Positions 7,909 to 16,088 of a stretch of DNA of 64,000 bases are shown here, piece after piece (position 1 is the first letter of the stretch; every line of letters starts with the position of its first letter). Origin of the DNA: an uncultured Collinsella sp. GTDB taxonomy: Bacteria > Actinomycetota > Coriobacteriia > Coriobacteriales > Coriobacteriaceae. The notes below the pieces were generated by a model, which did not search any database, was not told the DNA's origin, and was given only the letters and a program-made list of their open reading frames with translations. A program made the translations under genes and the position numbers. The DNA is taken from the NCBI GenBank assembly GCA_958415525.1, contig CATYZE010000006.1:1-64000 (forward strand). Direction: 5' to 3'.

Positions 7909-10626
7909 TCAGTTGTTATTGCCACCATCGAGCAATGCCTCAAAATCATTCGCCGGCATGGGGCGGTAGTAGAGGAAGCCCTGGGCGTAGCGGGCGCCCA
8001 TCTGTCGTAGCATGTTCGCCTGCTCATTTGTCTCGACGCCTTCGACCACGACGGGCAGATGGAGCGACTGCGCCATATCGAGCATTGATGTAATGATTTG
8101 CGCGCTGCGGCCTTGATCTCCGTCGGCGGGAACAAACGTGCGGTCAAGCTTGATGACGTCGACGTTGACGTTCTTGAGCATCGCGAGCGTGGACTGGCCG
8201 GTGCCAAAGTCGTCCATATAGGTTGAGAAGCCGCGGGTGTGCAGGTCGGCAGTCAGTTTATCCACGGCCTCGGATTCTCCCGTATAGGCTGTCTCGGTGA
8301 TCTCGATGCGCATAAGTTCGGGCGGTAGGTTGTATTGGGCGGCAAGTGCTCCCATATGTTCGGCAACGTCGCAGGCAAGGATATCCACGCGCGACACATT
8401 GAGCGAGATCGGAACCACGCGAAGCCCCCGGTCGATGCGCTCGCGCAGCCACGAGGCGACGCCCTGCCAAATGTACTTGTCGAGCGTCACTACAAAGCCG
8501 CTTTCCTCGAGTGTGGGGATAAACGTTACAGGCGAAATGAGGGAACCGTCCTTGCCAATCCAGCGCGTGAGCGCCTCGGCGCCAACGATCTCGCCAGTTT
8601 CCATGTCGACCTGGGGCTGCAGGTAGTAGGTAATGCGGCCGTTTGAGAACGCATACTGGAATTCGGTCAGCGTGCGGTGGAACGCGGTTTCGCGCTCGTA
8701 CTCCTCGGGGCGGAAAATGGCGACGCGCTCCTTAAAGTCGTTTTTTGCGCGCCGATTGGTAAACATGGCCTTGGCCTGCGCGTCGATGGTGATTTCCTCG
8801 TTGGGGTCGATGGGGCAAACGCCCATGGACGGCCAGAAACCCACGCCGTCATCATGCTTGGCCACGGCGGCGCGAACGCGGTTATAGATTTGATGGACGG
8901 TGTCGTGCTCAAAGGGGATGAGAATGCAAAAGTCGTCTTGGCCCCAGTATCCTGCGACGCCCATCTCGGCATTCTCGATGTCTTTGAGGACCGTGCCCAC
9001 ATCGGCGAGCACGCGGTCGCCCTCGGCCTGTCCGTGCCATTCGTTAAACAGTCGCATATGACCCATGTCGACGGTGGCGATACACCAAGCGCCGTCGCGC
9101 CCTGTCCTCAGAAATGCGTTGGCGCGCCGCATAAACTCGCTGGGTCGATAGAGGCCCGTGAGCGTATCGATGCGTTCGGCGACGGCGCTTTTACGCTCAA
9201 TCTCGGGTATGGGGAGGCTGTCGTTGGGGGCAAGCCCGCCGGCGGCGCGAAGACGACGGTCGAGTTTGCCTAAAACAGCGGTCGCTTGATTGATTAAGCG
9301 CTCGTAAAAGGCCGGGACGACAAGACAGACGGGGGTAATGGTGTCGTTCGCGATTCGAACAGGAGCGAAAACGGCCTCTTTAAGATGATGGGTCAGTTGC
9401 TCGAATGCCCCGTGGTCCAGATCGTTGCTGAGCACGACGAACTGGGCGTTTCGCGAGCGGAAGACGCGACTTCTGCCGCGGGTGATCGATAACATGCGGC
9501 CTGCGTATTCGGCGAGCATGTTGTCGACAGCCTCGGCCCCGTAGAGCTCGTTGAACTTTGCCGTGCCACAAACGCGGACCGCTATAAGCCCCGTCTCGCA
9601 ACGGTCGCGACGGCAGGCATCGATAGCGTTGATCAGCATACGCTGCGTTCCGAGGCCCGTGGCGGCGTCGACGGTCTCGGCGAGTGAGTGGTTAACAAGT
9701 TCGCCGACATAGAGCGAGGGGGTATTTCCGTCGCCGTCGATGCGAAACCCGCGAGCGCGGCAGAGGACGTAGTCGCCCGCGGCATTGCGCATGCGGTACT
9801 GCATGACGCGGCGGTGTTTGGAGCCATTATAGATTTGGTCGATGTCGTTGATGTAGGCCTCGAGGTCATCGGGGTGGACGCGCGTTTTCCAGTAATCGTG
9901 GCAGTTGTCTACATGCTCAGAAGGAAGACCGAGATCGCGCAGGGCGCCTTGTGACCAAAGGGTGCGATGTTTGTCCAAGTTCTCGATAAAGCAATAACGG
10001 CCTTCGTTGAGCATCGAAAAGGCGTCAAAAACGCGATCGCTTATTTCGAAGTCGTCGGTGTGGACTTGCGCGATATTGCGTCGATCAAGATGCATGGCAT
10101 GGCGTAGCTTGTAGTCGTACATGCGATGGTCGGCATCGAGTGTCATGCGATTGGAGACTTCACCCAGGGCGGGGTCGGCGTGTGCCACTCCGTAGCTAAA
10201 CGAGTGAGGCATCTCGGAATCGTTGTTTTTGAGTAGGACCGTTCGGCAGTGTTCCAGGCGCTCGGCGAGGTCGTCCTCGGTCGCAATCGTAGACAGGATG
10301 GCAAACTCGTCGCCGCCTATGCGAAACGCCGCCTCGTCCACTTTCATATACAGCTTGAGATAGAGACTTACCTGCAAGATATAGCGGTTGCCCTCGTCAT
10401 GCCCAAAGACGTCGTTGCAGTGCTTAAGGTTATCGATGTCGATAAACGCCATGGTCACGGGCAGTTCCTGCTCCCAGATTTCCTCTAGGGAACGGGCAAA
10501 GCCGCCGCGGTTGCCAAGTCCGGTGAGCTGGTCGGTAAAGGCCGTCCTAATCAGATCATCCTGACGCTCGAGAAGGTCACGGACGGTCTTTTCGAGCGTT
10601 TCGGTGTAATTGCTGGCGGTGTCCAT
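7909..10626 (-). CDS. GGDEF-PAS-GGDEF-GGDEF-EAL cyclic-di-GMP protein
   Basis: About 905 residues from ATG 10626. The order is: active-looking GGDEF (RIGGDEF near 102-108), PAS-3-like domain (TRVHPDDLEAYI...MQYRMRNA), a degenerate GGDEF (RSRNAQFVVLS), a third degenerate GGDEF (GQDDFCILIPF), and a C-terminal EAL phosphodiesterase. The EAL domain keeps GAEALTRW, LNVSR, EITE, DDFGTG, IKLD, EGVET and QG, so it is probably catalytic. The first ~390 residues parallel the neighbouring GGDEF protein, suggesting tandem duplication. The frame stays open 56 codons upstream, but that extension is Arg/Ala/Gln-rich and without domain features. The start has only a weak ribosome site, so it is the least certain part. 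Confidence 0.85.
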   Translation of the reverse strand: MDTASNYTETLEKTVRDLLERQDDLIRTAFTDQLTGLGNRGGFARSLEEIWEQELPVTMAFIDIDNLKHCNDVFGHDEGNRYILQVSLYLKLYMKVDEAAFRIGGDEFAILSTIATEDDLAERLEHCRTVLLKNNDSEMPHSFSYGVAHADPALGEVSNRMTLDADHRMYDYKLRHAMHLDRRNIAQVHTDDFEISDRVFDAFSMLNEGRYCFIENLDKHRTLWSQGALRDLGLPSEHVDNCHDYWKTRVHPDDLEAYINDIDQIYNGSKHRRVMQYRMRNAAGDYVLCRARGFRIDGDGNTPSLYVGELVNHSLAETVDAATGLGTQRMLINAIDACRRDRCETGLIAVRVCGTAKFNELYGAEAVDNMLAEYAGRMLSITRGRSRVFRSRNAQFVVLSNDLDHGAFEQLTHHLKEAVFAPVRIANDTITPVCLVVPAFYERLINQATAVLGKLDRRLRAAGGLAPNDSLPIPEIERKSAVAERIDTLTGLYRPSEFMRRANAFLRTGRDGAWCIATVDMGHMRLFNEWHGQAEGDRVLADVGTVLKDIENAEMGVAGYWGQDDFCILIPFEHDTVHQIYNRVRAAVAKHDDGVGFWPSMGVCPIDPNEEITIDAQAKAMFTNRRAKNDFKERVAIFRPEEYERETAFHRTLTEFQYAFSNGRITYYLQPQVDMETGEIVGAEALTRWIGKDGSLISPVTFIPTLEESGFVVTLDKYIWQGVASWLRERIDRGLRVVPISLNVSRVDILACDVAEHMGALAAQYNLPPELMRIEITETAYTGESEAVDKLTADLHTRGFSTYMDDFGTGQSTLAMLKNVNVDVIKLDRTFVPADGDQGRSAQIITSMLDMAQSLHLPVVVEGVETNEQANMLRQMGARYAQGFLYYRPMPANDFEALLDGGNNN

Positions 10627-10945
10627 GTTGTAAGCGGCTTTCTGAGGTCGGGGCGGATGGCGTCGGGCGAGCTCGTAGTGTACACGCGTCGTTGCTCGGC
10701 GCCTTGCGTGTATCCAGGCCCCCGCCTTGCTGCGTTGTTGAGTTACTTTGCCGGCTAATGTTCGCTGTTGATAACAGCTGAGTAGTATAGACAACAGTGC
10801 ACAATTATATATGGGCGCACATGCTGTGGGCGGCTATTATTCGCCAAACGGCAACGCCTGGGTGCGCATGAAAAATGCGACTGAGTCGATATATGTTGAC
10901 GGGTATACTTGTCCCGTTTTAAAACGCAGGAACGGAGATGGTCAC
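10627..10945. other. divergent promoter region between the GGDEF/EAL gene and the patatin gene
   Basis: About 320 bases without a convincing gene. Both flanking frames extend into it but lose coding character. A TATACT hexamer at 10904-10909 could be the -10 box for the patatin gene; the matching -35 is poor. Near 10770-10810 the sequence is AT-rich and may hold the promoter for the GGDEF/EAL gene. Confidence 0.4.
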
Positions 10946-11815
10946 ATGGCACAGCCGGATACGACGCGCACGGTGGGGCTTGCGCTCGAGGGAGGCGGCT
11001 ACCGCGGTATGTATACGGCGGGCGTGCTCGACGTTTGGATGGAGCGCGGTTTGACCTGCGACCATATGGTGGGTGTCTCGGCGGGCGCGGCGTTTGGCTA
11101 CAACTTTAAATCGCGCCAGATCGGCCGTGCCATTCGTTACAACAAGGCCTATTGCGCCGACAAGCGCTATGCGAGCGTGACCAGCTGGCTGCGAACCGGC
11201 GATATGTTCAATGCCGATTTTGCCTATCACGAGGTGCCTATCGAGCGCGATCCCATCGACTTGGAGGCGTATCGCGCCTGCCCCATGCGATTTACGTGCG
11301 TGTGTACCGATATCGAGACGGGCAAGGCCGTCTACCACGATCTACCGTATGGCGACGAGCGCGATATCGAGTGGATCCGGGCGTCGTCTGCCATTCCTGT
11401 GGCGACGCGTCCCGTTGCTATTGACGGGCATAAGTATCTGGATGGTGGCGTGGCTGATTCTATTCCCAGCGCATGGCTGTTTGCGCAGGGGTATGACCGC
11501 AATATCGTGGTACTCACGCAGCCGGCGGGCTTTGTGAAGCAGCCCAACAGCGTGATGCCCATGCTGCGGCGCGTGTTCCGTCACTATCCGGAGTTTGTTG
11601 CAGCGCTTGAGCATCGGCATGAGGTCTACAATGCCACGCTCGATGACCTGGCACGTCGAGAGGCTGCCGGCGAAATCTTTGTGGTGCGGCCGAGCGAATC
11701 GGTGAAGGTGCCGTCGCTGTGCCGCGAACCGGATGAGCTCGAGCGCATCTACCAGGTCGGCCGCCACGATGCAGAGGCGACTTTGCCGGCGTTGGAAGCG
11801 TATCTGGCGGGGTAA
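10946..11815 (+). CDS. patatin-like phospholipase
   Basis: 289 residues. The oxyanion loop EGGGYRG, the nucleophile elbow GVSAGA (GxSxG) and the catalytic-dyad DGG near the middle of the protein are all present, in family order, and the length is normal for short bacterial patatins (YjjU/RssA type). It should hydrolyse acyl esters of lipids with a Ser-Asp dyad. There is no signal peptide, so it is probably cytoplasmic. ATG 10946 follows CGGAGA at 8 bases; an open frame reaching back to 10811 is not needed. It stands alone, convergent with the thiamine operon. Its substrate is unknown. Confidence 0.85.
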   Translation: MAQPDTTRTVGLALEGGGYRGMYTAGVLDVWMERGLTCDHMVGVSAGAAFGYNFKSRQIGRAIRYNKAYCADKRYASVTSWLRTGDMFNADFAYHEVPIERDPIDLEAYRACPMRFTCVCTDIETGKAVYHDLPYGDERDIEWIRASSAIPVATRPVAIDGHKYLDGGVADSIPSAWLFAQGYDRNIVVLTQPAGFVKQPNSVMPMLRRVFRHYPEFVAALEHRHEVYNATLDDLARREAAGEIFVVRPSESVKVPSLCREPDELERIYQVGRHDAEATLPALEAYLAG

Positions 11816-11826
11816 GGGTCGCATAC

Positions 11827-11872
11827 GGAAAGCGCATCCCGGAATGGAGGCCCAAACTGGGATGCGCTTTCC
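11827..11872. terminator. convergent-gene hairpin terminator
   Basis: A perfect 14-bp stem (GGAAAGCGCATCCC at 11827-11840, complement at 11859-11872) with an 18-base loop lies between the ends of the patatin gene (+) and thiE (-). It lacks a clear T-run but is placed as a bidirectional terminator. Confidence 0.7.
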
Positions 11873-11916
11873 ATTGCTGAAGATATGAGGCTGCGAATCA
11901 GCTGTTCGGCCTATGC

Positions 11917-12612
11917 CTATGCCTGCTGCCAGGTGTCGACAAGCTCCTTGGCTGCGGCATGGGGGTCGTCGGCGCTGCAGACGGCGCTTACCACAAAGAA
12001 GCCGTCGACGCCGGTGGCCTTAAGCTGCGGCAAGTCGGCCGTCTTAACGCCGCCGCCCACCACGATGGGCACGGGGCTTGCCGCGTGGAGTGCGGCCAGG
12101 TCCTCAAAGCTCTTGGTGATGATGGAGCCATCGGCTGCGCGTCCGCAGTCGCGCTTGGTCTCGGTCTCGTGGAGCGGGCCGATGCCCAGGTAGTCGACCA
12201 GACTCATGTCGGCGGTCTTGACGTACTCGAGCATTTCCTCGCAGCGGGCCGAAAGGCCCACGATGGCATCGGGGCCCAGCAGCTTGCGACAGACCTCGAC
12301 GGGAATATCGCTCTGACCCACGTGCACGCCGTCGACAGCAATACCCTGCTCGCGCGCGGCAAGCACACAGTCCAGACGGTCGTCGATGAGCAAGGCGACC
12401 TGACCGGTCTTGCCGGCCCGTGCGATTGCCTGCGCGGCGTCGCCGGTCAGCGCGATGATCTCGCGGGCACTTGCCACCTTGGAGCGCACCTGGATGCAGG
12501 TAAAGCCGGCGTCGAGTGCCTGGGCCACCACATCGCCCACGGGGCGTCCGAGGGTGTTTTCGGGGCCGAGTACCAGATAGGCCGAGATATCAAGGTTGTC
12601 GCGGATGCTCAT
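11917..12612 (-). CDS. thiE: thiamine-phosphate synthase
   Basis: 231 residues of TIM-barrel ThiE type, joining hydroxymethylpyrimidine pyrophosphate to thiazole phosphate. Visible signatures are IQVRSK (substrate Lys/Arg region), LLIDDRLDCVLA, DGVHVGQSD, GLSARC, YLGIGPLHETETK and PIVVGGGVK. The start ATG 12612 overlaps the stop of the preceding YkoF-like gene by four bases (ATGA) and has a GGAGGA ribosome site. It is the last gene of a TPP-riboswitch operon with thiM and a thiamine-binding protein. No thiD is in the operon, so pyrimidine phosphorylation must be encoded elsewhere. Confidence 0.93.
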   Translation of the reverse strand: MSIRDNLDISAYLVLGPENTLGRPVGDVVAQALDAGFTCIQVRSKVASAREIIALTGDAAQAIARAGKTGQVALLIDDRLDCVLAAREQGIAVDGVHVGQSDIPVEVCRKLLGPDAIVGLSARCEEMLEYVKTADMSLVDYLGIGPLHETETKRDCGRAADGSIITKSFEDLAALHAASPVPIVVGGGVKTADLPQLKATGVDGFFVVSAVCSADDPHAAAKELVDTWQQA

Positions 12613-12950
12613 CGTGCTTCCTCCTGCTTTTTGATCTGTGCTTCCATGCGCTCGAGTTTGCCGGTCATGGTGTCGGTAAATCCGGGTCGAATATCGGCTT
12701 TGAGCACGACTTCGGTGCGGATGCCCTTGCTCGCCAACACAAAGGTCGCGTCGCGCACGACCTGCATGACCTCGTCCCAGTCGCCCTCGATCTCGGTGAA
12801 CATCGAGGTGGTGCGGTTGGGAAGACCGCTCTCGCGAATGACGCGCACGACCTCGGCGACCTCGGCGGAGAGCTCGTCGCCCGTACCGCATGGGGCAATG
12901 GCCACCGCGACCAGCGTGTTCATGCCGGTATTGGCTGCGGACTCGGACAT
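12609..12950 (-). CDS. YkoF/MTH1187-like thiamine-binding protein
   Basis: 113 residues of the small MTH1187/YkoF ferredoxin-like fold (former DUF77). The pattern is VAVAPCGTG, then EVVRVIRESGLPNRTTSMFTEIEGDWDEVMQVV, then a C-terminal charged helix (ERMEAQIKKQEEAR). Proteins of this family bind thiamine or hydroxymethylpyrimidine and are often encoded in thiamine operons. Here it lies between thiM and thiE, 4 bases after thiM and overlapping thiE by 4, so all three should be cotranslated. It may act as a ligand carrier for salvaged pyrimidine. ATG 12950 is the natural start. Confidence 0.82.
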   Translation of the reverse strand: MSESAANTGMNTLVAVAIAPCGTGDELSAEVAEVVRVIRESGLPNRTTSMFTEIEGDWDEVMQVVRDATFVLASKGIRTEVVLKADIRPGFTDTMTGKLERMEAQIKKQEEAR

Positions 12951-12954
12951 GGCC

Positions 12955-13794
12955 TTACGCCTCCTCGAGCTCGAGCTGGTTGTCGGCGATGTCCTGGGCA
13001 GTTGCGCGGTAGAGCTCGTCGATAAAGGCGACCTTAAAGCTCGCCGGGGCATCGGCGACGGCGGCGGCACGCGTGCCGGCAACGTTGTAGACGGCGGTGC
13101 CGCAGACGGCTGCCGTAAACGGATCGGCGGCGCAGGCGTACACGGCCAGCACGCCGCCCTGCGAGCAGCCGCAGCCGGTGATCTTGGACATGAGCGGACT
13201 GCCGCCGTGGGACTTGGCCACGGTCGTGCCGTCGGTGATCAGGTCGACCTCGCCCGAGACCACCACGGCGCCGCCGGTGTAGCGGGCGAGTGCCACGGCG
13301 GCATCGCGGGCGGCGTCAACCGTATCGGTCGTGTCGACGCCTCGTACACGGCTCAGATCGGCCGCCTCGCCCTCAAGGCCCCACAGGCCGGCGAGCGCGA
13401 TGATCTCGGAAGCGTTGCCGCGCACGATGGCGGGCTTGTACTGCTTGAGCTCATTTACCAGCTGAGTACGCAGGCTGCCGATGCCCAGGCCCACCGGGTC
13501 GAGCACCCAGGGCTTGCCGGCGTCATGTGCCGCCTTGGCCGCGCGTGGAATCGTCTGCTCGTAGATGGGGAAGAGCGTGCCCATGTTGAGATAGATGGCG
13601 CCGCCGCCGGCAACGAGCGCCTCGCCCTCGTCGGGCAGATAGACCATGGCGGCCGAGCCGCCCACGGCGAGCTGCGCGTTGGCGACAAAGTCGATCGTCA
13701 CCGTGTTGGTGATGGAGCCTGCCATCGGGTTGGTGGCGCGAATCTCGTCCACGGCCTTGACTACACGTTGTTTAAGCTGTTCCGAATCAATCAC
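12955..13794 (-). CDS. thiM: hydroxyethylthiazole kinase
   Basis: About 279 residues of the ribokinase-like ThiM family, which phosphorylates 4-methyl-5-(2-hydroxyethyl)thiazole in thiamine salvage. Diagnostic stretches are NPMAGSITNTVTIDFVAN, the AVGGSAAMVY segment, WVLDPVGLG, IVRGNASEI and the GCGCSQGG motif near the C-terminus, where the Cys/Gly segment forms the anion hole. I use GTG 13794, preceded by AAGGAGG at 8 bases; the frame extends upstream into the riboswitch and that part is not coding. It is the first gene of the TPP-regulated operon. The pathway as seen is salvage, not de novo synthesis. Confidence 0.92.
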   Translation of the reverse strand: MIDSEQLKQRVVKAVDEIRATNPMAGSITNTVTIDFVANAQLAVGGSAAMVYLPDEGEALVAGGGAIYLNMGTLFPIYEQTIPRAAKAAHDAGKPWVLDPVGLGIGSLRTQLVNELKQYKPAIVRGNASEIIALAGLWGLEGEAADLSRVRGVDTTDTVDAARDAAVALARYTGGAVVVSGEVDLITDGTTVAKSHGGSPLMSKITGCGCSQGGVLAVYACAADPFTAAVCGTAVYNVAGTRAAAVADAPASFKVAFIDELYRATAQDIADNQLELEEA

Positions 13795-13820
13795 TGCACA
13801 TGCCTCCTTGGCATAGAAAA

Positions 13821-13948
13821 GGGGCGCTGTGCATAGACAGCGCCCCTGTAAAGGCGGCATGCTCCCTACGCCAGCATTAACTGACAGGTTCAAAGGATTG
13901 GGCCCATTGCCCTCTCAGCCTTGTGGTTTGCACCGCCGGCACTCCCGC
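13821..13948 (-). promoter_or_regulatory. TPP (THI-box) riboswitch with terminator
   Basis: On the minus strand, 13948 to 13863 carries the THI-box core: CTGAGAGGG, then CCTTTGAACCTG, then TTAATGCTGGCGTAGGGA, the expected order for the thiamine pyrophosphate aptamer. It is followed by a strong hairpin at 13846-13821 (GGGGCGCTGT loop ACAGCGCCCC) and TTTTCT, which is the expression platform. The thiM ribosome site comes just after. High TPP should therefore terminate transcription of thiM-ykoF-thiE. Seen directly; the mechanism follows from the known class. Confidence 0.95.
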
Positions 13949-13977
13949 ATCGAATCTGTTGCTCCCTATACTAACGC

Positions 13978-14079
13978 ACCTGCCAAAAAGGGACAGATTT
14001 ATTTTGGCAGGTGGCAACGGGGGTGCTGCATTTTCCCAGATAAAACCTGCCAAAATAAACCTGTCCCTTATTGGCAGGT
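13978..14079. repeat. REPIN-like inverted pair of REP hairpins
   Basis: Two 35-base units lie head to head: 13978-14012 on the plus strand and 14045-14079 on the minus strand, differing at about two positions. Each unit is itself a hairpin with ACCTGCCAAA/TTTGGCAGGT arms around a GGGACAG core. The pair could fold into a larger cruciform. Related single units occur at 40478, 50930 and 51760. It sits between the thiamine riboswitch and the HAD gene. Confidence 0.8.
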
Positions 14080-14117
14080 CGTTACAATGGTTACGGTGAA
14101 AATGACTGGGGGACCCT

Positions 14118-15026
14118 ATGATCAAACTCGTGCTGACCGATATGGACGATACGCTGATTCCGGCTGGACAAGACGGCGCCAGCGACTATGCCATCGAGGG
14201 CATTCACGCCATGCAGGCGGCGGGCCTGCACTTTGGTCCGGTTTCGGGTCGCCAGCCGTCCGCGATGGGCTGGATGTTCAAAAATCGTTCTGAGTGCTTT
14301 TCGACCGGCGCGTTCTGCAACGGCCAGGTCATGTTTGTCGACGGTCAGGCGGTCGCTTCGCGCGCGACCGACAACGATGCCCTGATGCGTCTGGCCGATT
14401 ACCTCGAGCAAGAGACCGACGATACCTATCTAAAGGTCTACAGCCTGGGTGACGACTTTTGGGATAACGATGCCTATTGCGTGACGAGCGACCCCGAGCG
14501 CGTGCGTCGCGCCATGGAGTCGGGCGGCAACGCATGGCTCAAAGGTGAAGAGGCCCCGTGCCGTCCCGTCGTCGATGATGCCCCGGTATACAAGGCGAAT
14601 ATCTGGAGCGCCCGCTCGCGTGAGGAGCTCGCGGAGCTACGTGAGCGCGTTGCCGCTGAGGTACCGGAGCTCTCACTCGTGTTTCCCAACAATCGTGTGC
14701 GCCTGTTCGATATCCTTCCAGCAGGTTGGGACAAGGGTTGCGCCGCGCTGGAGCTTGCGCGCGCTTTGGACCTGACGCTCGACGAGGTGGCCGTATTCGG
14801 TGATTCCGATAACGATCTGCCCATGATCGATGCCGTTCCCAACTCCGTTGCAGTCGCCAATGCCAACGAGGCCGTCACGGCTGCCGCATGCTGGCATATC
14901 GGCGCTGCAGCAGACGATGCAGTTGCCGGGGCTCTGCATCAGATTGCCGCCTGTGCCGCGACGGGGGAGATGCCGCCGTTTATGTGTCAGATGGATGCGA
15001 CGGGTTTCGACGTCACGAACATCTAG
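14118..15026 (+). CDS. HAD-superfamily (Cof-type) phosphatase
   Basis: 302 residues. The N-terminal TDMDDTL motif (residues 7-13) carries the nucleophile Asp and acid Asp; motif III Lys is in DKGCA (about 206) and motif IV reads FGDSDNDLPM. The large central cap is of the IIB (Cof) type. Such enzymes dephosphorylate sugar phosphates, flavin or pyridoxal phosphates; the substrate cannot be told. The ribosome site GGGGGA precedes the ATG. The following LysR gene starts 10 bases downstream and is probably cotranscribed. Confidence 0.85.
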   Translation: MIKLVLTDMDDTLIPAGQDGASDYAIEGIHAMQAAGLHFGPVSGRQPSAMGWMFKNRSECFSTGAFCNGQVMFVDGQAVASRATDNDALMRLADYLEQETDDTYLKVYSLGDDFWDNDAYCVTSDPERVRRAMESGGNAWLKGEEAPCRPVVDDAPVYKANIWSARSREELAELRERVAAEVPELSLVFPNNRVRLFDILPAGWDKGCAALELARALDLTLDEVAVFGDSDNDLPMIDAVPNSVAVANANEAVTAAACWHIGAAADDAVAGALHQIAACAATGEMPPFMCQMDATGFDVTNI

Positions 15027-15036
15027 GGAGGGCGTT

Positions 15037-15933
15037 ATGAAGCTTCAACAGCTCAGATATGTTGTAAAGGTTGCCGAATGCGGCAGCATCACCGAGGCCT
15101 CGCGCCGACTCTTTGTGTCGCAGCCTTCGATTACCGCGTCGATCCGTGATCTCGAAAACGAGATGGGTGTGCATATCTTTGAGCGCACCAACAAGGGTGT
15201 CATTGTGTCCGAGGAGGGCGAGACCTTCTTGGGCTACGCGCGCCAGGTGCTCGACCAGGCCGACCTGCTCGAGGGCAAGTACAAGGGCGCATCTGAGCAG
15301 GTGCCGCATTTTAGTGTGAGCTGTCAGCATTATTCCTTTGCCGTTAATGCGTTTGTCGATGTGATCCGTGAGTTCGATGCCGCGCGCTATGACTTTACCC
15401 TGCGCGAGGAACAGACTCACGAGATTATCGAGGACGTCGCGCATATGAAAAGCGAACTGGGCATCCTGTACCTGTCCGAGCATAACCGCGAGGTTATCGA
15501 GCGCATGCTGGCGGCCAACGAGCTCGTCTTCGAGGGGCTTTTTTGCGCCTCGCCGCATGTGTTTGTGTGCGCCGACCACCCGCTGGCGGGCCGCTCCAGC
15601 GTGACGCTCGAGGACCTGGAAGACTACCCCTTCCTGTCCTACGAGCAGGGCAGCTACAACTCGTTTTACTATTCCGAGGAACTGACCTCGACGTTTGAGC
15701 GTCGCAAGAATATCCGCGTGCGCGACCGTGCGACGTTGTTCAATTTGGCCATGGGCCTCAACGGCTACACGGTATGCTCGGGCGTGATCAGCCACGAGCT
15801 CAACGGTCCCGGCATCATTTCGATTCCGCTCGATGTAGACGAGTACATGGAGATCGGCATCATCACGCGCAAAAATACGACGCTCACGCGCTACGGCCAA
15901 GCCTATATCGACGCGATCCGTCAGCATATCTAG
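15037..15933 (+). CDS. LysR-family regulator, probable controller of the MetE-like gene
   Basis: 298 residues. The N-terminal winged helix-turn-helix is classical (LQQLRYVVKVAECGSITEAS RRLFVSQPSITASIRDLE), with a LysR substrate-binding domain after about residue 90. ATG 15037 has an AGGGAGGG site. It lies directly upstream of a MetE-family gene with an intergenic TATAG-N7-CTATA palindrome that fits a LysR site, so it probably senses a methionine or cysteine precursor and controls that gene. This is inference from position and site. It is cotranscribed with the HAD gene before it. Confidence 0.85.
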   Translation: MKLQQLRYVVKVAECGSITEASRRLFVSQPSITASIRDLENEMGVHIFERTNKGVIVSEEGETFLGYARQVLDQADLLEGKYKGASEQVPHFSVSCQHYSFAVNAFVDVIREFDAARYDFTLREEQTHEIIEDVAHMKSELGILYLSEHNREVIERMLAANELVFEGLFCASPHVFVCADHPLAGRSSVTLEDLEDYPFLSYEQGSYNSFYYSEELTSTFERRKNIRVRDRATLFNLAMGLNGYTVCSGVISHELNGPGIISIPLDVDEYMEIGIITRKNTTLTRYGQAYIDAIRQHI

Positions 15934-15980
15934 ACTGCTGCGTTCTGCACGGGTCAAATTTCTTTATGGCAGTCCCAACT

Positions 15981-16001
15981 GATATAGGAAGCATCTATAT
16001 C
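15981..16001. promoter_or_regulatory. LysR operator resembling a MET-box
   Basis: GATATAG-N7-CTATATC is a perfect 7-bp inverted repeat that contains the LysR T-N11-A rule and matches the TATAG-N7-CTATA outline of the streptococcal MtaR MET-box. It lies about 88 bases before the MetE-like start. A second perfect palindrome, TATGAGCGCTCATA, is at 16035-16048. Confidence 0.7.
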
Positions 16002-16088
16002 AAACTGTTATAAACGTATATTTTACGATGGCCATATGAGCGCTCATACTCTGTCCCAGTAAAGCAACCAATACAAAGGGAGATATCT

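Noticed and set aside
7909..10794. Longer N-terminus for the GGDEF/EAL protein
   Set aside because: The extra 56 codons are Arg/Gln-rich with no domain and no ribosome site; composition resembles noncoding frame.
11959..13836. Very long open frame on the plus strand across the thiamine operon
   Set aside because: Antisense to thiE, ykoF and thiM, which are well-supported; such frames are common in GC-rich DNA and this one has no domain.
13821..13846. A free-standing terminator unrelated to the riboswitch
   Set aside because: Its position between the aptamer and the thiM ribosome site fits the expression platform better.
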